Assembly (NCBI RefSeq): GCF_000315625.1
Contig: NW_005434663.1
Coordinates: 320,454-384,453, forward strand
Direction: 5' to 3'
Length of the DNA: 64,000 nucleotides
Source of the DNA: Guillardia theta CCMP2712
Taxonomy: Eukaryota; Cryptophyceae; Pyrenomonadales; Geminigeraceae
The notes under the pieces were generated by a model. That model was given only the letters and a program-made list of their open reading frames with translations. It was not told where the DNA came from and ran no database searches. How positions within the stretch are numbered: the stretch's first letter is position 1; every line of letters starts with the position of its first letter. Below, in pieces: positions 33,175-44,493 of this stretch. The position numbers and the translations under genes are program-made.

Positions 33175-36100
33175 ATGAGCATGGAAGAGATTTCTCGTGT
33201 TGTTGATAGCATTGAGCGGCAAGACATCAACGTTGAAATGTTGTGTCTCGATGGAAGGTCAAAGTTTGTGATGTTAAACACAAGCGCAGAAGACCGCAGG
33301 CATCCATCGCAATTCACTGAGCATGAGAGGGGAACACGACAATCAAATCAGAGATGGCTCAGTCAAGGTCAAGGTCAGGATACGGCCATGGTAGATATGA
33401 TGACCAAGCTTGTTCGCCTTCAGAAGTTTGTGAAAAGGAAACCAGTCATCTCAGCATTCGAAGCATGGATCGACAAGACTCACGAGCTGATACGCGTGCG
33501 AGAATTATGCAATAGAATAGTTCATCGTATGAAAGGCTCGTCAACTGCGAGATACTTCATGGGTTGGATGTACCTGGTCCAAGAGCGGATTAGAATCAGG
33601 GAGTGGTATGCAGGACATGAGGAGAAGATCAGGAGCAAGAGACAATCTTCTCTGGGGTTCGACTCCTTTTGTCGTTGGCGGCTAGGCTGTGCAGTCAGCA
33701 ATCCTTGGGGTCTTGTTTTCAGCTGGGAGCTTGACACGTCTGAGGTAGACTTCGTTGTGACAGCAATACAGCGCAGGAAGGCATTTGGTTCCCCATATGA
33801 GGAGTGTGCAGTTGGACTAGACTTTCCTGCCTTGGAAGGAATGACAGTGAGATTGAGTTCTCAGGGTCGCTCTGCGCTCAATGGCATGAACTTTCGAACT
33901 CGAGGAGAGGAGGGGCCTGGGGTTGTTCTGCAAGCCAACGAGGGGGAGGTAGTCGTAGTGCAGTGGATAAACAGCGGGAGGATCAAGAGCTACTGCACAG
34001 GACACTGCTTTCAATTCTGGTTGACACCTGCCACCGCAAGCATGAGTGAAGGGACAGGAAATCTTCATCTTGTCTTAAAGTTTCCAAGGTCGACTCCATG
34101 GTCGATGGGACAGTACGAAGATGAGGATGGTTTCCTTCATTCGCCGATAGGCTGCTCACCAGAGAAGGCAAGAATCTTGCAATACGTGAAGGCGAGATTA
34201 ATCAGAGATCACTACTTGAGACAGAAAGCGTCGAGTGTGCTGCAGAGCTTCTGGGTTGGAAGAATGTGCCGGCAACGCTACATCCTGATGGCCAGACAAA
34301 TATGCGTGCTGCAGAGGATAGCTGTGTCTTGTGCGACAAGGAGCATCGTTCAACTCCCTCTCCTGTTGGAAGAGCGAGACAAGATCAGGAACGAGTCGGC
34401 AAGCACGCTGCAGGCAAGCCTGCGAGCAGAGATGGCTTCCAGGAATGTTGTGAAGTTGAAGGCTGTTGTGAACTCGGTGGTGAGAAGAAGGAGCTTCGTC
34501 GAAAGGCAAACGAGCGCAAAATCGTTGACAAGAGCTTGCTCAAGAGCGCTGGTTCAAATCCTTACGCGGAGGATGATAGTCGTCGAGCGGTCCGTTGAGA
34601 TCATAGGTATCAGTGCGTTGAGAACAATCAGCCGCAGGAGACATGCGGAGACGATTGAAAGTTCTGCTCTACTCGTGTCCTTGGCCCGGGCAAGACAGTC
34701 AAAGAGTGACTACCAGCGGACTCGGTCTGCAGTATCCTCCCTCCAAGCAATGGTACGACGGGGTAGCGCAAGCAGGAGGTACTGCGATGGTTGGGTGGAG
34801 GCTGCAGTGAAGGGGATGGTCGAGGCTGTCGCATCCTCGTGTGCTACCGTCCTCCAGGCTGCGGTCAGGAGGCGACTCGCCATCGACAGGAAGGAGAAGC
34901 TGCGGATTTCTGTGAAATTTCTCTCCGTCTGTTTCGTCCGGACGAAATTCCGTCTGCAATGGCTGACCATCGTCCGTGCTGCCGTCCGCCTGCAGGCCAG
35001 CTGCAACTTCGCGCTGAACAGGATTGGAGAGGACGGGATTCGTTTCCTGAGCAGATTCTTGTGGAGGCGAGTGAGGAGGACGAGGCTCCTTTGCCGGCTG
35101 CAGGCAGCGCTAAGGATGGGTGTAGCTTCGACTGAGCACAGGGCTCGACGAGCGGGGACCTGTGTGCTACAGGCGAAGCTGAGGAGGACGGTGAACAGGC
35201 TCGACTTCTCGATGCAGGTGAGAGGAAGGCATGAGCTTGCTGCCAAGGTCTGGCCGGTAGAGCGACTGCAAGCGTGCGCGAGGAGGAGGATAAGTCCTCC
35301 GCTGCTGCTCAAGTGGTCGTTCATGAACCCCCACGCTGTGATGAGGGTCCTTCAAGCAGCTGCGAGGAGAACAGAGAGGAGGAGCAGGTACGCGCTACGT
35401 TTTGCTGCCTCGATCACTCTCCAGGCCTGCCTGCGGTGTCGGCTGATCCGCCTTCACTTCCTCTCTGCTCGGCTGTGGTGTGAGAGGAGGAAGCAGCCGT
35501 TCGACCGGCTCTTCTCCCGAGTCGTCGGGCATTCGGTAGGGAAGGAGCAGCTGCGGGTCCAGGCAGGGAAGCAGCGGGGGATGTGGATGACGGAAGTCCC
35601 GCAAATCCGGGAGAGAGCTCGAAGCCTGCTGGGGTCGGAGGCGGTCGGGGAGACTCTGATGCAGACGGTGGAGAGGAGCGGGAGGGTGGAGGAGGCGAAA
35701 GTCTCCTGCCTCCTTCCCGCCATCCCACACGCTTCGCTGCCCCACCAGGTCCGAGTCGTCAAGAGGAGCTTGATGAAGCAGCAGCTCCCCTTCCTCCACG
35801 TGCCCAGGGACAGCACCATCGTGAGGAGGCTGCGGGAGCAGGAGGCAGAGGTCGACCGCTGCTCGCACCGAGAACGCGAGCAAGGGAAGATGGCGAGAGC
35901 GCTGCTGGAGGGCCAGGAGTCGCGAGTTCTACACTGCGAGCTGAGCATGGCGGAAAGGCTGCAGGAGAGGATCCAGAGCTCGATGCTGGAGGAGGAGGTA
36001 GCGAAGCTGGAAAGGACCAGAGCTCTCAGCCAGACCGTCACCTTCATGCCGCAAGGGCCGAGGGGCAACTCTCCCTGCTTCTCCCATCCTCGTCGCAAGA

Positions 36101-36259
36101 TCAGTCTTCCTGCACCCGCAGAGGGGAAGCGTGTGCGTCGTTGGGAGAGGCAGGAGGGAGGAGAGGAAACGGATGGGCGGCGGGGAGACAAGCACTCTCG
36201 TGAAGGTCAAGAACCTCTGGATGAGGAAAACAGGCTCCTTCAGCAGAAGGAAGTGCATG

Positions 36260-36302
<43 letters not shown>

Positions 36303-36303
36303 A

Positions 36304-36368
<65 letters not shown>

Positions 36369-37317
36369 AGTACGGCCTTCATCAGCAGCTATCCGTTACA
36401 ATGCCCTGAAGAGGAGGAGGCTGCAGATCCAGCGGGAGGCGGAAGAGGCGAAGGAGAGGAGGCTGAAATGGCTGCTGGCGGAGCTGGAGCAGGAGCAGGG
36501 GGGGCAGCAGCTGACGGTGAAGAGCGGGCAGGTGATGCGCTGCCTTGCAGAAGCAGAGATCGTAGAGGAGAGGATGCGAACGATGGTGCGAGGAGGAGCC
36601 AACGTCACGCTCCTGCTGAGGCTGTCGGAGCTGGTGCAGGAGAAGAGGGCCGAGGCAATGCGGCTGAGCGCAGCGATCAAGATCCAGCGATGGTTCCACA
36701 GCACCGTGAAGGGCTGGAGGGAGAAGAAGAGGAGGAGGGAGGAGGAGGTCAAGACCGCAAAGAGTAGGACGACGGTTATGAGGACGCAGCGATGGCTGGA
36801 GCAGCACGACGGGGAGGAGGCGAGCAGGGGCGCTTTGTCGCTGGTGAATATCAGGAGGAGCAAGATGAATCACGCGAGGATAACGCGCAACGCCCCGACG
36901 GTGAGGAAGAGGGCGGCAGCGAAGCTGCAGGCGGCCGTGAGGATGGAGGCGAGGAGGAGCGAGTTCATGGAGTCCTTCTCCTCCCTCACCTTCCGCCGCC
37001 TCCTCTCCTCCATCGTCACCCTCCAGTCCGCCTGCCGCCGCCTGCTCCTCCAGCAAGAGGCCCGCAGAATCGCGCCAGCCATCATGATCCTGCAAGGAAA
37101 AGTCCGGTGCTTCCTCGAGCGAGACGCATACCACGAGAGCGTGAGGAGGAGGATAGCAGAGGAGACGCTGCAGGTCAAGGCGAAGGCGGCAAGGCTGCTG
37201 CAGGGAGGGCTGAGGAGGCAGCTGATGCGGCTGCGGAAGGAGCAGGAGAAGGTTCGGTTTGAGTCCGCCATGAGGATCGGAGATCGGATCATCACGTATG
37301 AAAGCATCTTCCGGTGA
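33175..37317 (+). CDS. 1380-residue IQ-motif and coiled-coil protein with poly-(EQ) tract
   Basis: One uninterrupted exon, which is unusual here. Residues 1-350 are globular and unrecognised (a region near 170-310 reads LGFDSFCRWRLGC...). From about residue 350 there are many IQ-like helices, calmodulin/EF-hand-protein binding motifs: VLQSFWVGRMCRQRYI, ATVLQAAVRRRLAIDRK, LQACARRRISPP, SITLQACLRCRLIRLHF. A coiled-coil region with poly-(EQEQ) follows at about residues 1027-1065. Further IQ motifs come at the C-terminus (AIKIQRWFHSTVKGWREKK, KLQAAVRMEARRSEF, ILQGKVRCFLERDAY, RLLQGGLRRQLMRL). The architecture resembles ASPM/myosin-neck-like or ciliary IQ proteins. No motor or CH domain was seen. 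A cytoskeletal or centrosomal role is inference. Confidence 0.85.
36259..36368 (+). repeat. (GGAGCA)n coding repeat, Glu-Gln
   Basis: About 18 copies of GAGCAG encoding alternating Glu-Gln inside the IQ protein, with one CAAGAG interruption. Confidence 0.95.
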
Positions 37318-37615
37318 GCAGGGCACGGACAACGTGAGACAGGTCGAGGAGGAGGAGGAGGAGGAGGAGGAGGAGGAGGAGGAGGAGGAGGAGGAGTGAG
37401 ATGATAGCAGAGCGGGTGAGAGGGGAGTGCAAGAGGGGAGGAGGGAAGGGAAGGATGGCTGGAAGGGCGAGGAGAGGCAAAATCAGTGCGGTATGTACAA
37501 TAACAAGATGATTTGTCCTCATCATATCCCCGAAAGCGCCAAGATTGCACGTAGTCTTGGTAAGTCCTGGAAACTTCTCAGCAACGAAAGTGGAAGGGAA
37601 TGAAAGCGATGCAAG

Positions 37616-37662
<47 letters not shown>

Positions 37663-37762
37663 TAGAAGTACATTTTCTAGCCGCTCGATGGCTTTGATGG
37701 TCCTTTTCAAACAATCCGAGCTCTGATTCAAAACAAACAACGATTTCACCATCATCATCATT

Positions 37763-37807
<45 letters not shown>

Positions 37808-37951
37808 AGCAACAACAACAACAAACTGCTACCGCCTCCTCTTCCTCCTCTTCCTGTTCCCCTCCTGTTCCCCCTCTTCTCCCCATCGTCATCGATCGTG
37901 AGGGCAGATCAAGTCACCTCCAAAAGAGCTTTTCTCTCTCTAGAGTCCATG
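37318..37951. repeat. Repeat-rich convergent intergenic region
   Basis: Holds (GAG)n at 37348-37396, (GGAGCA)n at 37614-37664, (ATC)n at 37745-37795, then (AGC)n and (AAC)n to 37826. The 37614 repeat is the same hexamer as the coding repeat at 36259. No gene seen. Confidence 0.8.
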
Positions 37952-39518
37952 TCAAACGTTCTGCCGTTCCGTCAGCTGACTGAAATCATCCGACACGACA
38001 ACCGCAGGACTAGGAACGAAGTCATCTCTGCTTGCAGCAGAGCTCGATCTTGCACGTCCCTCGTATCCTCCCAGGACACGGGGAGGGAGGAGAGACTGCG
38101 AGAGATTGGATCAGTCTAGACGAGAGGAAAAGGAGGGAGGGGGGGAGGACAGAAGAAAGAGAACGAAGGACTTCAACACCATCAACCTTGCAAGAAGCTC
38201 GTCAAGTTGTTCCCCGAGGCTTCTTTGATCAACAGATTGAAGAATGCCCTCTGCGATTCCATCAGAGCCAACAAAGAGGTCGACATCAACAAGAAGCCTG
38301 ACAGTCTGAACTTGAAGACACAACCAGAATACATCGCAGCAGCAAGCACAACAAGACGGCAGCACAACAGAACAGCACATTCATGAAATTTCTGCCACCT
38401 TATGACATGACGAACCTGCAGTTTTTCTGCCCGTGGAACGTTCTCTGGCCGTGGAGTTGACGAGTTTCATGTGCTCGTCGAAGGGAATATCCGCGAGGAA
38501 GGCGCTATCCCTGACCTCTTCCATCTTCTTCTCGAATCTTTTCTTCACTATCGCCGCCTGCACCTGCTTGTACTCTTCGTACAGCTTGGTCATCTTCTCC
38601 TGCGGACTGAGATTTACCGTTGCAGCCCCCATGTGAAAATGGAAAGATGTTGAGAGACGTCGTGGGTGTGGAAAGACATGTAGGAAGACATGTAGAAAGA
38701 CTTGTTGAAAGACATGTTGAAAGACATGTTGAAAGACATGTTGAAAGACATGTTGAAAGGCATGTTGAAGGACATGTTGAAGGACATGTTGAAAGAAATG
38801 TCGACATGTATTTCATCACCTGCAAGCTCTTCAGGATCTCAACACTCCTTGCCGTCATCACAGCATCTCGTTTCGGAACCGCCGACGCCACGATGTACGG
38901 CTTGTCATGTACGAGAGCAAGGAGCTGCAGCCGACCAAACGCTCTCACCAGACTCCTCGTCTCCTCTGCAGCCACAACTTTGACCAGAATGGCCGTTGAC
39001 CCGGACAGAAAGCCGACGTTGCCACCCGTCGGCTCTCTGCTGTTTGCGCCGGACACGTATGCCATGCTCGCATTCTTGGCGAGAGTTTCGCGCAGGAGAA
39101 GCTCATCGGAGGGTTTGCTGGCTGAGATCCACTTCTCCTCTCCCGGAAAGATTTCTTCTCCGAACACTTTGACCAGCACAGGTATGTCTATAGCGTTCTT
39201 CTTGGAAGCATCGTAGCCCTTGGCCGACGTGAACATCCATTCATCGCTCCCTGTCATTCTCAGCATAACCTGAGAAGATCTCAAGCTCGCTCTCCTATGA
39301 TTCTTGTCTATCCTTCCTATCAGGCAACATCGTCGTCGTTGACCCTGGCACCTTGCCACCTTGCATGGCAGATATCCCACGAACCCAGCACAAGGCTGCA
39401 TCCTCCCATCTCCTCTCATCGTCTTTCCCTGCAAGCTCTCTTCTCCCATCGTCGCTCCAACCGTCATCATCCCCCCTGCCATGGCTACTAACAAACACAG
39501 CCCCAGCACACCTTGCAT
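37952..39518 (-). CDS. Unrecognised protein with signal-peptide-like leader
   Basis: Starts MQGVLGLCLLVAMAGGMMTV, a hydrophobic leader. After an intron near 39290-39270 the body reads SDEWMFTSAKGYDASKKNAI, DIPVLVKVFGEEIFPGEEKW, then FLSGSTAILVKVVAAEETRS and FGRLQLLALVHDKPYIVASA. The latter part weakly recalls a Lon N-terminal-domain-like barrel. Downstream exons give MTKLYEEYKQVQAAIVKKRF (coiled coil, about 38600), VRLLVDVDLFVGSDGIAEGI (about 38300) and VLGGYEGRARSSSAASRDDF, ending at a TGA at 37952. An intron holds the 12-bp repeat. It is arranged head-to-head with the VF530 gene (116 bp between starts), suggesting shared control. Function unknown; possibly plastid or secretory. Confidence 0.55.
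38660..38800. repeat. 12-bp tandem repeat (GAAAGACATGTT)n
   Basis: About 11 copies, some with GAAGGACATGTT, in an intron of the minus-strand gene. In the exon frame it would read a Ser-Thr-Cys-Leu repeat, which is not believed to be translated. Confidence 0.9.
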
Positions 39519-39633
39519 TTTTTCGGCCCCTACCCCCTTCTCAGTACCCCACTAGTCCCATTTTACTCCGTACTAATTAACCACCCCCACCCCTCCATCA
39601 TGAGCTCCCATTAGTCGGGGAATTTTATCAACG

Positions 39634-41560
39634 ATGCGACGCCTGGCGGTAGCGGCGCTCCTGAGCCTCATGGCGCCCTCAGCCTTCTCCTCCTCTTTGT
39701 CCCCCCCTTCTCCTTCTTTGTCCCCCCCTTCTCCTTCTTTGTCCCCACCCTCTCCTTCACTCTCCTCCTCCTCTCCTTCACTCTCCTCTTCCTCCTCTTC
39801 AAAGTCCTGCTCCTCCCCTTCACTCTCTTCCTCCTCGCTCTTTGCTTTCTTCGCACCTCCTGCTCCTCCATCACCTCTAACAAGGTATCGACGCTGCTCT
39901 CCTCGTGCTGGAGCCCTCCCCAGCTTCTTTGCCTTACCAGGCAGTCGTCGATCTCCCCTTTGCAGCCCCCTCCAGCACAGCCATGGCACTGGCGAAGGTG
40001 AGGAAGGAGGAGGGCAGGTCCATTGGAGTGTGGAGGACCTGGAATTGCTCTCGAGGAAGGAGCTTCAGGACCTTGCGAAGCAGTGGGGGATCAGAGCCAA
40101 CAAGAAGAACGAGGAGATCAGAGCAGAGCTCCTCTCCCTCAGCAGCGGAGGAGCCAGCGAGCAACCGATCGCAACAGAGGACAACTCCGTCATGACGGGA
40201 GAGGAGGAGGACCAGAAGCTGCTGAGCTTGCCCAAAGCTCATGCGTTAGACGGTATCGGCTCGTTGACAGTGGACGACACAGTCGAGCTCGCTTGCGTCC
40301 GCGCCTCCTTCGGTCCCCGCTGGACCAGCATTTCTGGATTTGCTGCCTTCGAGGAGGACAAGGAAACAACGGAGGGACGCGGCAAGAACAGCCGAAAGAT
40401 CATGATCATGCGCAGAGGAGGAGAATCGTTCGTAGCGAAGGCCTTGCGAGCTCAGGTGATGTATAGAAGTTACGCAGAGCCTGTAGTACTAACGAACGAG
40501 CAGCAGTCGGCGTCGGACGCGCTTCTGATCTTGAACTCAGACGACCAACTCTTCGCTCCCGGCGACCCGAACAACATCGGAGGCGACGTCAAGATTCCTG
40601 TGTTTCTTACATCCAAGGATAGCGAGCAGTACATCCAACCGGTGAGAACATCTGCCACGTGCAGGATGCTGCGGAAATGATGATGATGTTGTTGTTCTTG
40701 TTTCCAGGATTCTTTCTTGGAAATCTTCGTATTCGATGCAGAGACGCTGGAGGAGGAGATTATACAAGAGAATAAGATCAAGCGTAGGCGCAACGTGCTG
40801 ATCCTGCCTCATCAATTGCTAACTGGGTCTGTGCAGCAAAGCGGGAGAAGCCTGAGAAGAAAATTCGCGAGCTCGTCGATGCTGAACGAGCGGACGCTAG
40901 CGCTGGGTCGGCTGAGCGGCCAACGGCACAGCCAAGGGAGGACACACGTGCCCCGATTGGCCGAGTGGAGGAGAGGAGAAGACCTGCCCCGATGGAACCA
41001 GGGGAGGAGAGGAGAAGACCTGCCCCGATGGGACCAGGGGAGGAGAGGAGGAGACCTGCAGCAGGGAGCGACATGAGAGAGGTGGCTTCCCTTGGACGAG
41101 AGAGAGCTCCGAGAGAAGCTCGCTCCTCCTCCCAGATGCCGATGGACAAGCCGAGCAGGAGAGACAGAGAGCCCCCGGCAGAGAGGAGGGAGAGGGTGGA
41201 AAGGAGACCCGGCAACGCAGGTGAGATCTAGGTGGACATCTTTCCTACCCTCGTTCTCATCCCTTGCCAGACTCCTCGAGACGTCCTCGGCGGGTCGACC
41301 GATCCCAGCTGGAGGGCGTGACCTTGAAGGATATGGTGACGTGGCTAGCGACAGACATCGGGTATGACGAGATGTTTCAGAGTGAGTAGGAGAGCGCGGG
41401 GACGTTCGATCCTCACCCTGACGCAGGGACTGGCATCCGCTGCTTCGGGAACGATCCCTCCCTGTCCTCGAGCCTCAAGTTCCTCCGGAAGAAAGAGAAC
41501 GAGTGGGGCAGGAAGAAGATTGAGGACCTCTACTTGGAGGTCATGCAGAGCAGAATGTGA
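39634..41560 (+). CDS. Leader-bearing protein with SAP-like motif and C-terminal VF530 (DUF2132) domain
   Basis: Exons 39634-40641, 40708-40783, 40837-41220, 41271-41381 and 41427-41560. The N-terminus [20 protein letters not shown] is a signal peptide with Phe right after a likely cleavage site, as in plastid leaders of red-lineage algae. A Ser/Pro-rich transit-like stretch follows. Residues about 125-165 ([32 protein letters not shown]) resemble a SAP helix-turn-helix. A 12-residue unit [12 protein letters not shown] is repeated three times near 40960-41060. The C-terminal 65 residues match the VF530 family: [20 protein letters not shown] and [20 protein letters not shown], ending [17 protein letters not shown]530 is a small mostly bacterial domain. 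Together with SAP this suggests a plastid nucleic-acid-binding protein (inference). Confidence 0.8.
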
Positions 41561-41678
41561 CGTGGTCGCAAGAAAAGAGGGGAGGGAGGGAGGGAGGGAG
41601 GGAGGGAGGGAGGAGATTTCTCGGGAGCGGGACAGACGAGGCAGAGCACTGGGCTTGATGTTCTTTATCGTACAAGGC

Positions 41679-44400
41679 CTATGGTGCGTTCGACTCTCTC
41701 TTGCAAATGAAAGGCAACCTTGAGTCACAGCGGACCGTCTGCTCATGGTGTCACCTTTCCTTCCTCCCTTCTCCCCTCCACCTCCTCCTCACCTGCATCT
41801 GCGCCTGCCACACCATCTCCGTGCACCACTGGTTGCCGCCTGCATTCGACGGCTGGCCGGACTGCCACCTTGTGTTGGCGTACGTGTTGTCGGTGCTGTC
41901 GGTGAAGCGGTACATCCCGTTGAGACCACCTGCCCGACGTCAGCTGGGCTGTTGCGCCTCCGACGGGACCATCTCACCCGAGTCGGACATCCTCCTGAGA
42001 CCCACCCAGAAATGAGTGTGGCCGAACAGCCGCACCGCCATCTCCATCTCGTCCACCGACTGGTAGCTGGGGGGGAGACGGTCAACGACGGCAGGTCGCC
42101 TCCTCGCGGCCTACCTGAACACATGCCCCCCCCAGGCCCGACAGACGTGCTCGGCCTCCTCAAAGGTCCGGGCCTCCTGTCGGGGGGTGTAGCACCATCC
42201 TCCGAAGCGCTCCTGCGAGTCTGTCAGAAGCGCCGGGCAAGGCAGGTTGCCTATCACCGTGTCGGTCCCCCAGAAGTGAGGAGAAGGGTACAGGTCTCCA
42301 ATCTGCTCATCGTCAGACTGAAGGAGAAAGTCCTCCACCCTCACCTTGCACGAGGCAGCCCTGAGAGACGCGTCTCTTCCGTCGACTCCCTGCACCACAT
42401 TCAGCAGTCGTGCATGCTACCCACCCACGTCCACCTGGATGCCAGGAACTCCAGGATTTCCGTTCTCCCCTGGCGCGCCGTTGCTGCCTGCACGCGAAGG
42501 AAGTTAGTGAGGCTTTTCCGGTCCACAACCCTCCGATGCTCTCACCCGCTGCGCCAGGCGAGCCGTCGGATCCTGGAGCTCCTGCAGCTCCGTTCTCTCC
42601 GGAGTCACCCGGCACGCCTGCCATAGGAATCAATGAGCCCCATCAACGGCTGAATCATTAAAGACCGTTTTCGCCGTTATCTCCGGGCGGACCGATGACG
42701 GCAGTCCCGGGGATCCCAACAATTCCTGCAGGCCCAGAACAATTCACTTCGAGCCAATCATATCCATCCTAATCGTCACCTTGGGCTCCGTTGACTCCCT
42801 GAGGGCCAGGAATGCCCGCAGGTCCGAGCTGTCCAACAGCACCCTCGGCTCCGTTCTGCATCAGCCAAGTCATGGGAGCTCGGGGGACACGAACAGCACT
42901 AGTGCAGTCAAACTCACAGGTCCATTAGGTCCCGGCGCTCCCGGCATTCCATCTGGTCCAGGTGGACCTGCTGCACCCTAGCACGAGAAAGCCTATCAGG
43001 TCTCGACGAAGCCACCAGGATCGTTGTGCTCTTACCCTAGCTCCAGTTCTTCCGGGCAATCCCTGGTTGCCCCGAGGTCCCGTGGGTCCCGGCCAACCCT
43101 ACAAGACGTCTCAGCAAGCGTCTCATGACGACAGTTCTTTGACCTGGATGCCCCGAATGCCTTGTGGACCCGGCGGACCCGGAGGGCCAACCTACACGCG
43201 GGCATATCAGCTGCGGCCATGCTGGGCCAGGCATTGCAAACACGATTGACTTACCTGCCCTTCAACTCCATCGGTCCCTGGGAATCCTTGCCGACCTCTC
43301 AGTCCAGGAAGACCCGGGAACCCTGCAAGCCAAACAAGGTCAGCGCGACATCCAGACGCCAACTGATTCCTACCTGATGGCCCCCTGAGGCCAGGTGGAC
43401 CCATCGCTCCACGAGGTCCAGGACGACCCTGAACGTTCAGTCACGAATGTGTGCAAAGAAGACTTGGATCCAACGACGAGCGACACTGGAGAGTCGATTA
43501 CCTCGTCACCGTCGACGCCGGTGAACCCAGGCTTCCCTGGCAACCCCCGATCTCCTGGAAGCCCTCTTGGTCCTCTGGGTCCTCGAGCTCCACGGGGACC
43601 CGCAGGACCTGCCAGCATCCTGTCATCCCTTCCGTCATGCGGCAGATACAAGTGCCCACCAGGGTTTCCAGGTACGCCAGGGTCACCTTCTGGACCCTGC
43701 GGCCCCTGCTTGCCCGGAGGGCCTACGATGCTCTCGCCCGCGGCACCCGGAGGTCCGGGTTGACCTGGAAGGCCTCGAGGACCAGGGGGGCCAGGAGACA
43801 TGCGCTCTTGCCGAACCTTCTCCATCTCGAGCTTCAGTTGACGATCCTTCTCCCTCAAGCCGTGGATTGTATCTTGCAGGCTCGACTCCCTACTCGTCAA
43901 CTTCACAAGATTCTGTCTCAGATGCTCCAGATGGTCCAGCTGACGCCTGAAGTGCCACCGATCCTCGATCTTCAGCGTCTTCAGTTTGTCCTTGACAACA
44001 GACATGACTTGAGCCGCAGCTTCGTGGGACGCCGTGGGCAGCAAAGTGCCATCAACATCCCTGACAACATTGCTCGGGTGTTGGGGCGGGACAGAGCCAA
44101 CCAGGTAAGGTGGTGGAAGTGATGAAGCAACCGAGAGATCCTAGCAATCGAAACCATCAATCGACGCTGTTACGACGTTGCCGCTAGACATTACCTGCCA
44201 AGTATGGTATGGCGTGTCCTCCATATCTTGTCCGATGGTAGACACCGCAGCTAAGGACGACTGTGTTGGAGATGTTGTCTGGTCGTGATTAATTTCATGT
44301 CAACGAGAAACATTCGCTAATGGAGAGCATCATTTGCAACCTTGATGGTGACGTAGAGAACGAAGACGGCAGCAGTGCAGCTCAGAAGAAGATACTTCAT
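41679..44400 (-). CDS. Type II membrane collagen with coiled coil and C-terminal C-type lectin domain
   Basis: The start [20 protein letters not shown] (44400) gives a single N-terminal transmembrane helix; an upstream in-frame Met at 44493 would add another hydrophobic stretch. Next are [20 protein letters not shown] (44260) and a coiled coil, [20 protein letters not shown] to [11 protein letters not shown] (43990-43800). Collagen Gly-X-Y exons then run from 43795 to 42430, such as [38 protein letters not shown] and [15 protein letters not shown]. Removing the short introns restores unbroken Gly-X-Y across splices. The C-terminal domain has C-type lectin landmarks: [47 protein letters not shown] and [11 protein letters not shown], with four Cys. 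The order membrane anchor-coiled coil-collagen-lectin equals animal membrane collectins (COLEC12 type). A cell-surface carbohydrate-binding role is inferred. Confidence 0.85.
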
Positions 44401-44493
44401 TCTTCCATTTCGCCACAGTCCTGGAGTCATGAAAAAGATAAGAGTGATATAATTGATCAAAGCCTCGACATAGACACAAGACATCGCCATCAT

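Noticed and set aside
36259-36368. Sequencing artefact in the EQ repeat
   Set aside because: The frame stays open through the repeat and the tract has a natural CAAGAG interruption; accepted as coding.
35454-37332. Long minus-strand ORFs opposite the IQ protein (up to 316 residues)
   Set aside because: Antisense shadows of a Arg/Leu/Glu-rich exon; low-complexity Leu/Pro/His composition and no motifs.
38660-38800. Ser-Thr-Cys-Leu repeat peptide in the 37.9-39.5 kb gene
   Set aside because: Explained as an intronic 12-bp repeat between splice sites; exons on each side make sense without it.
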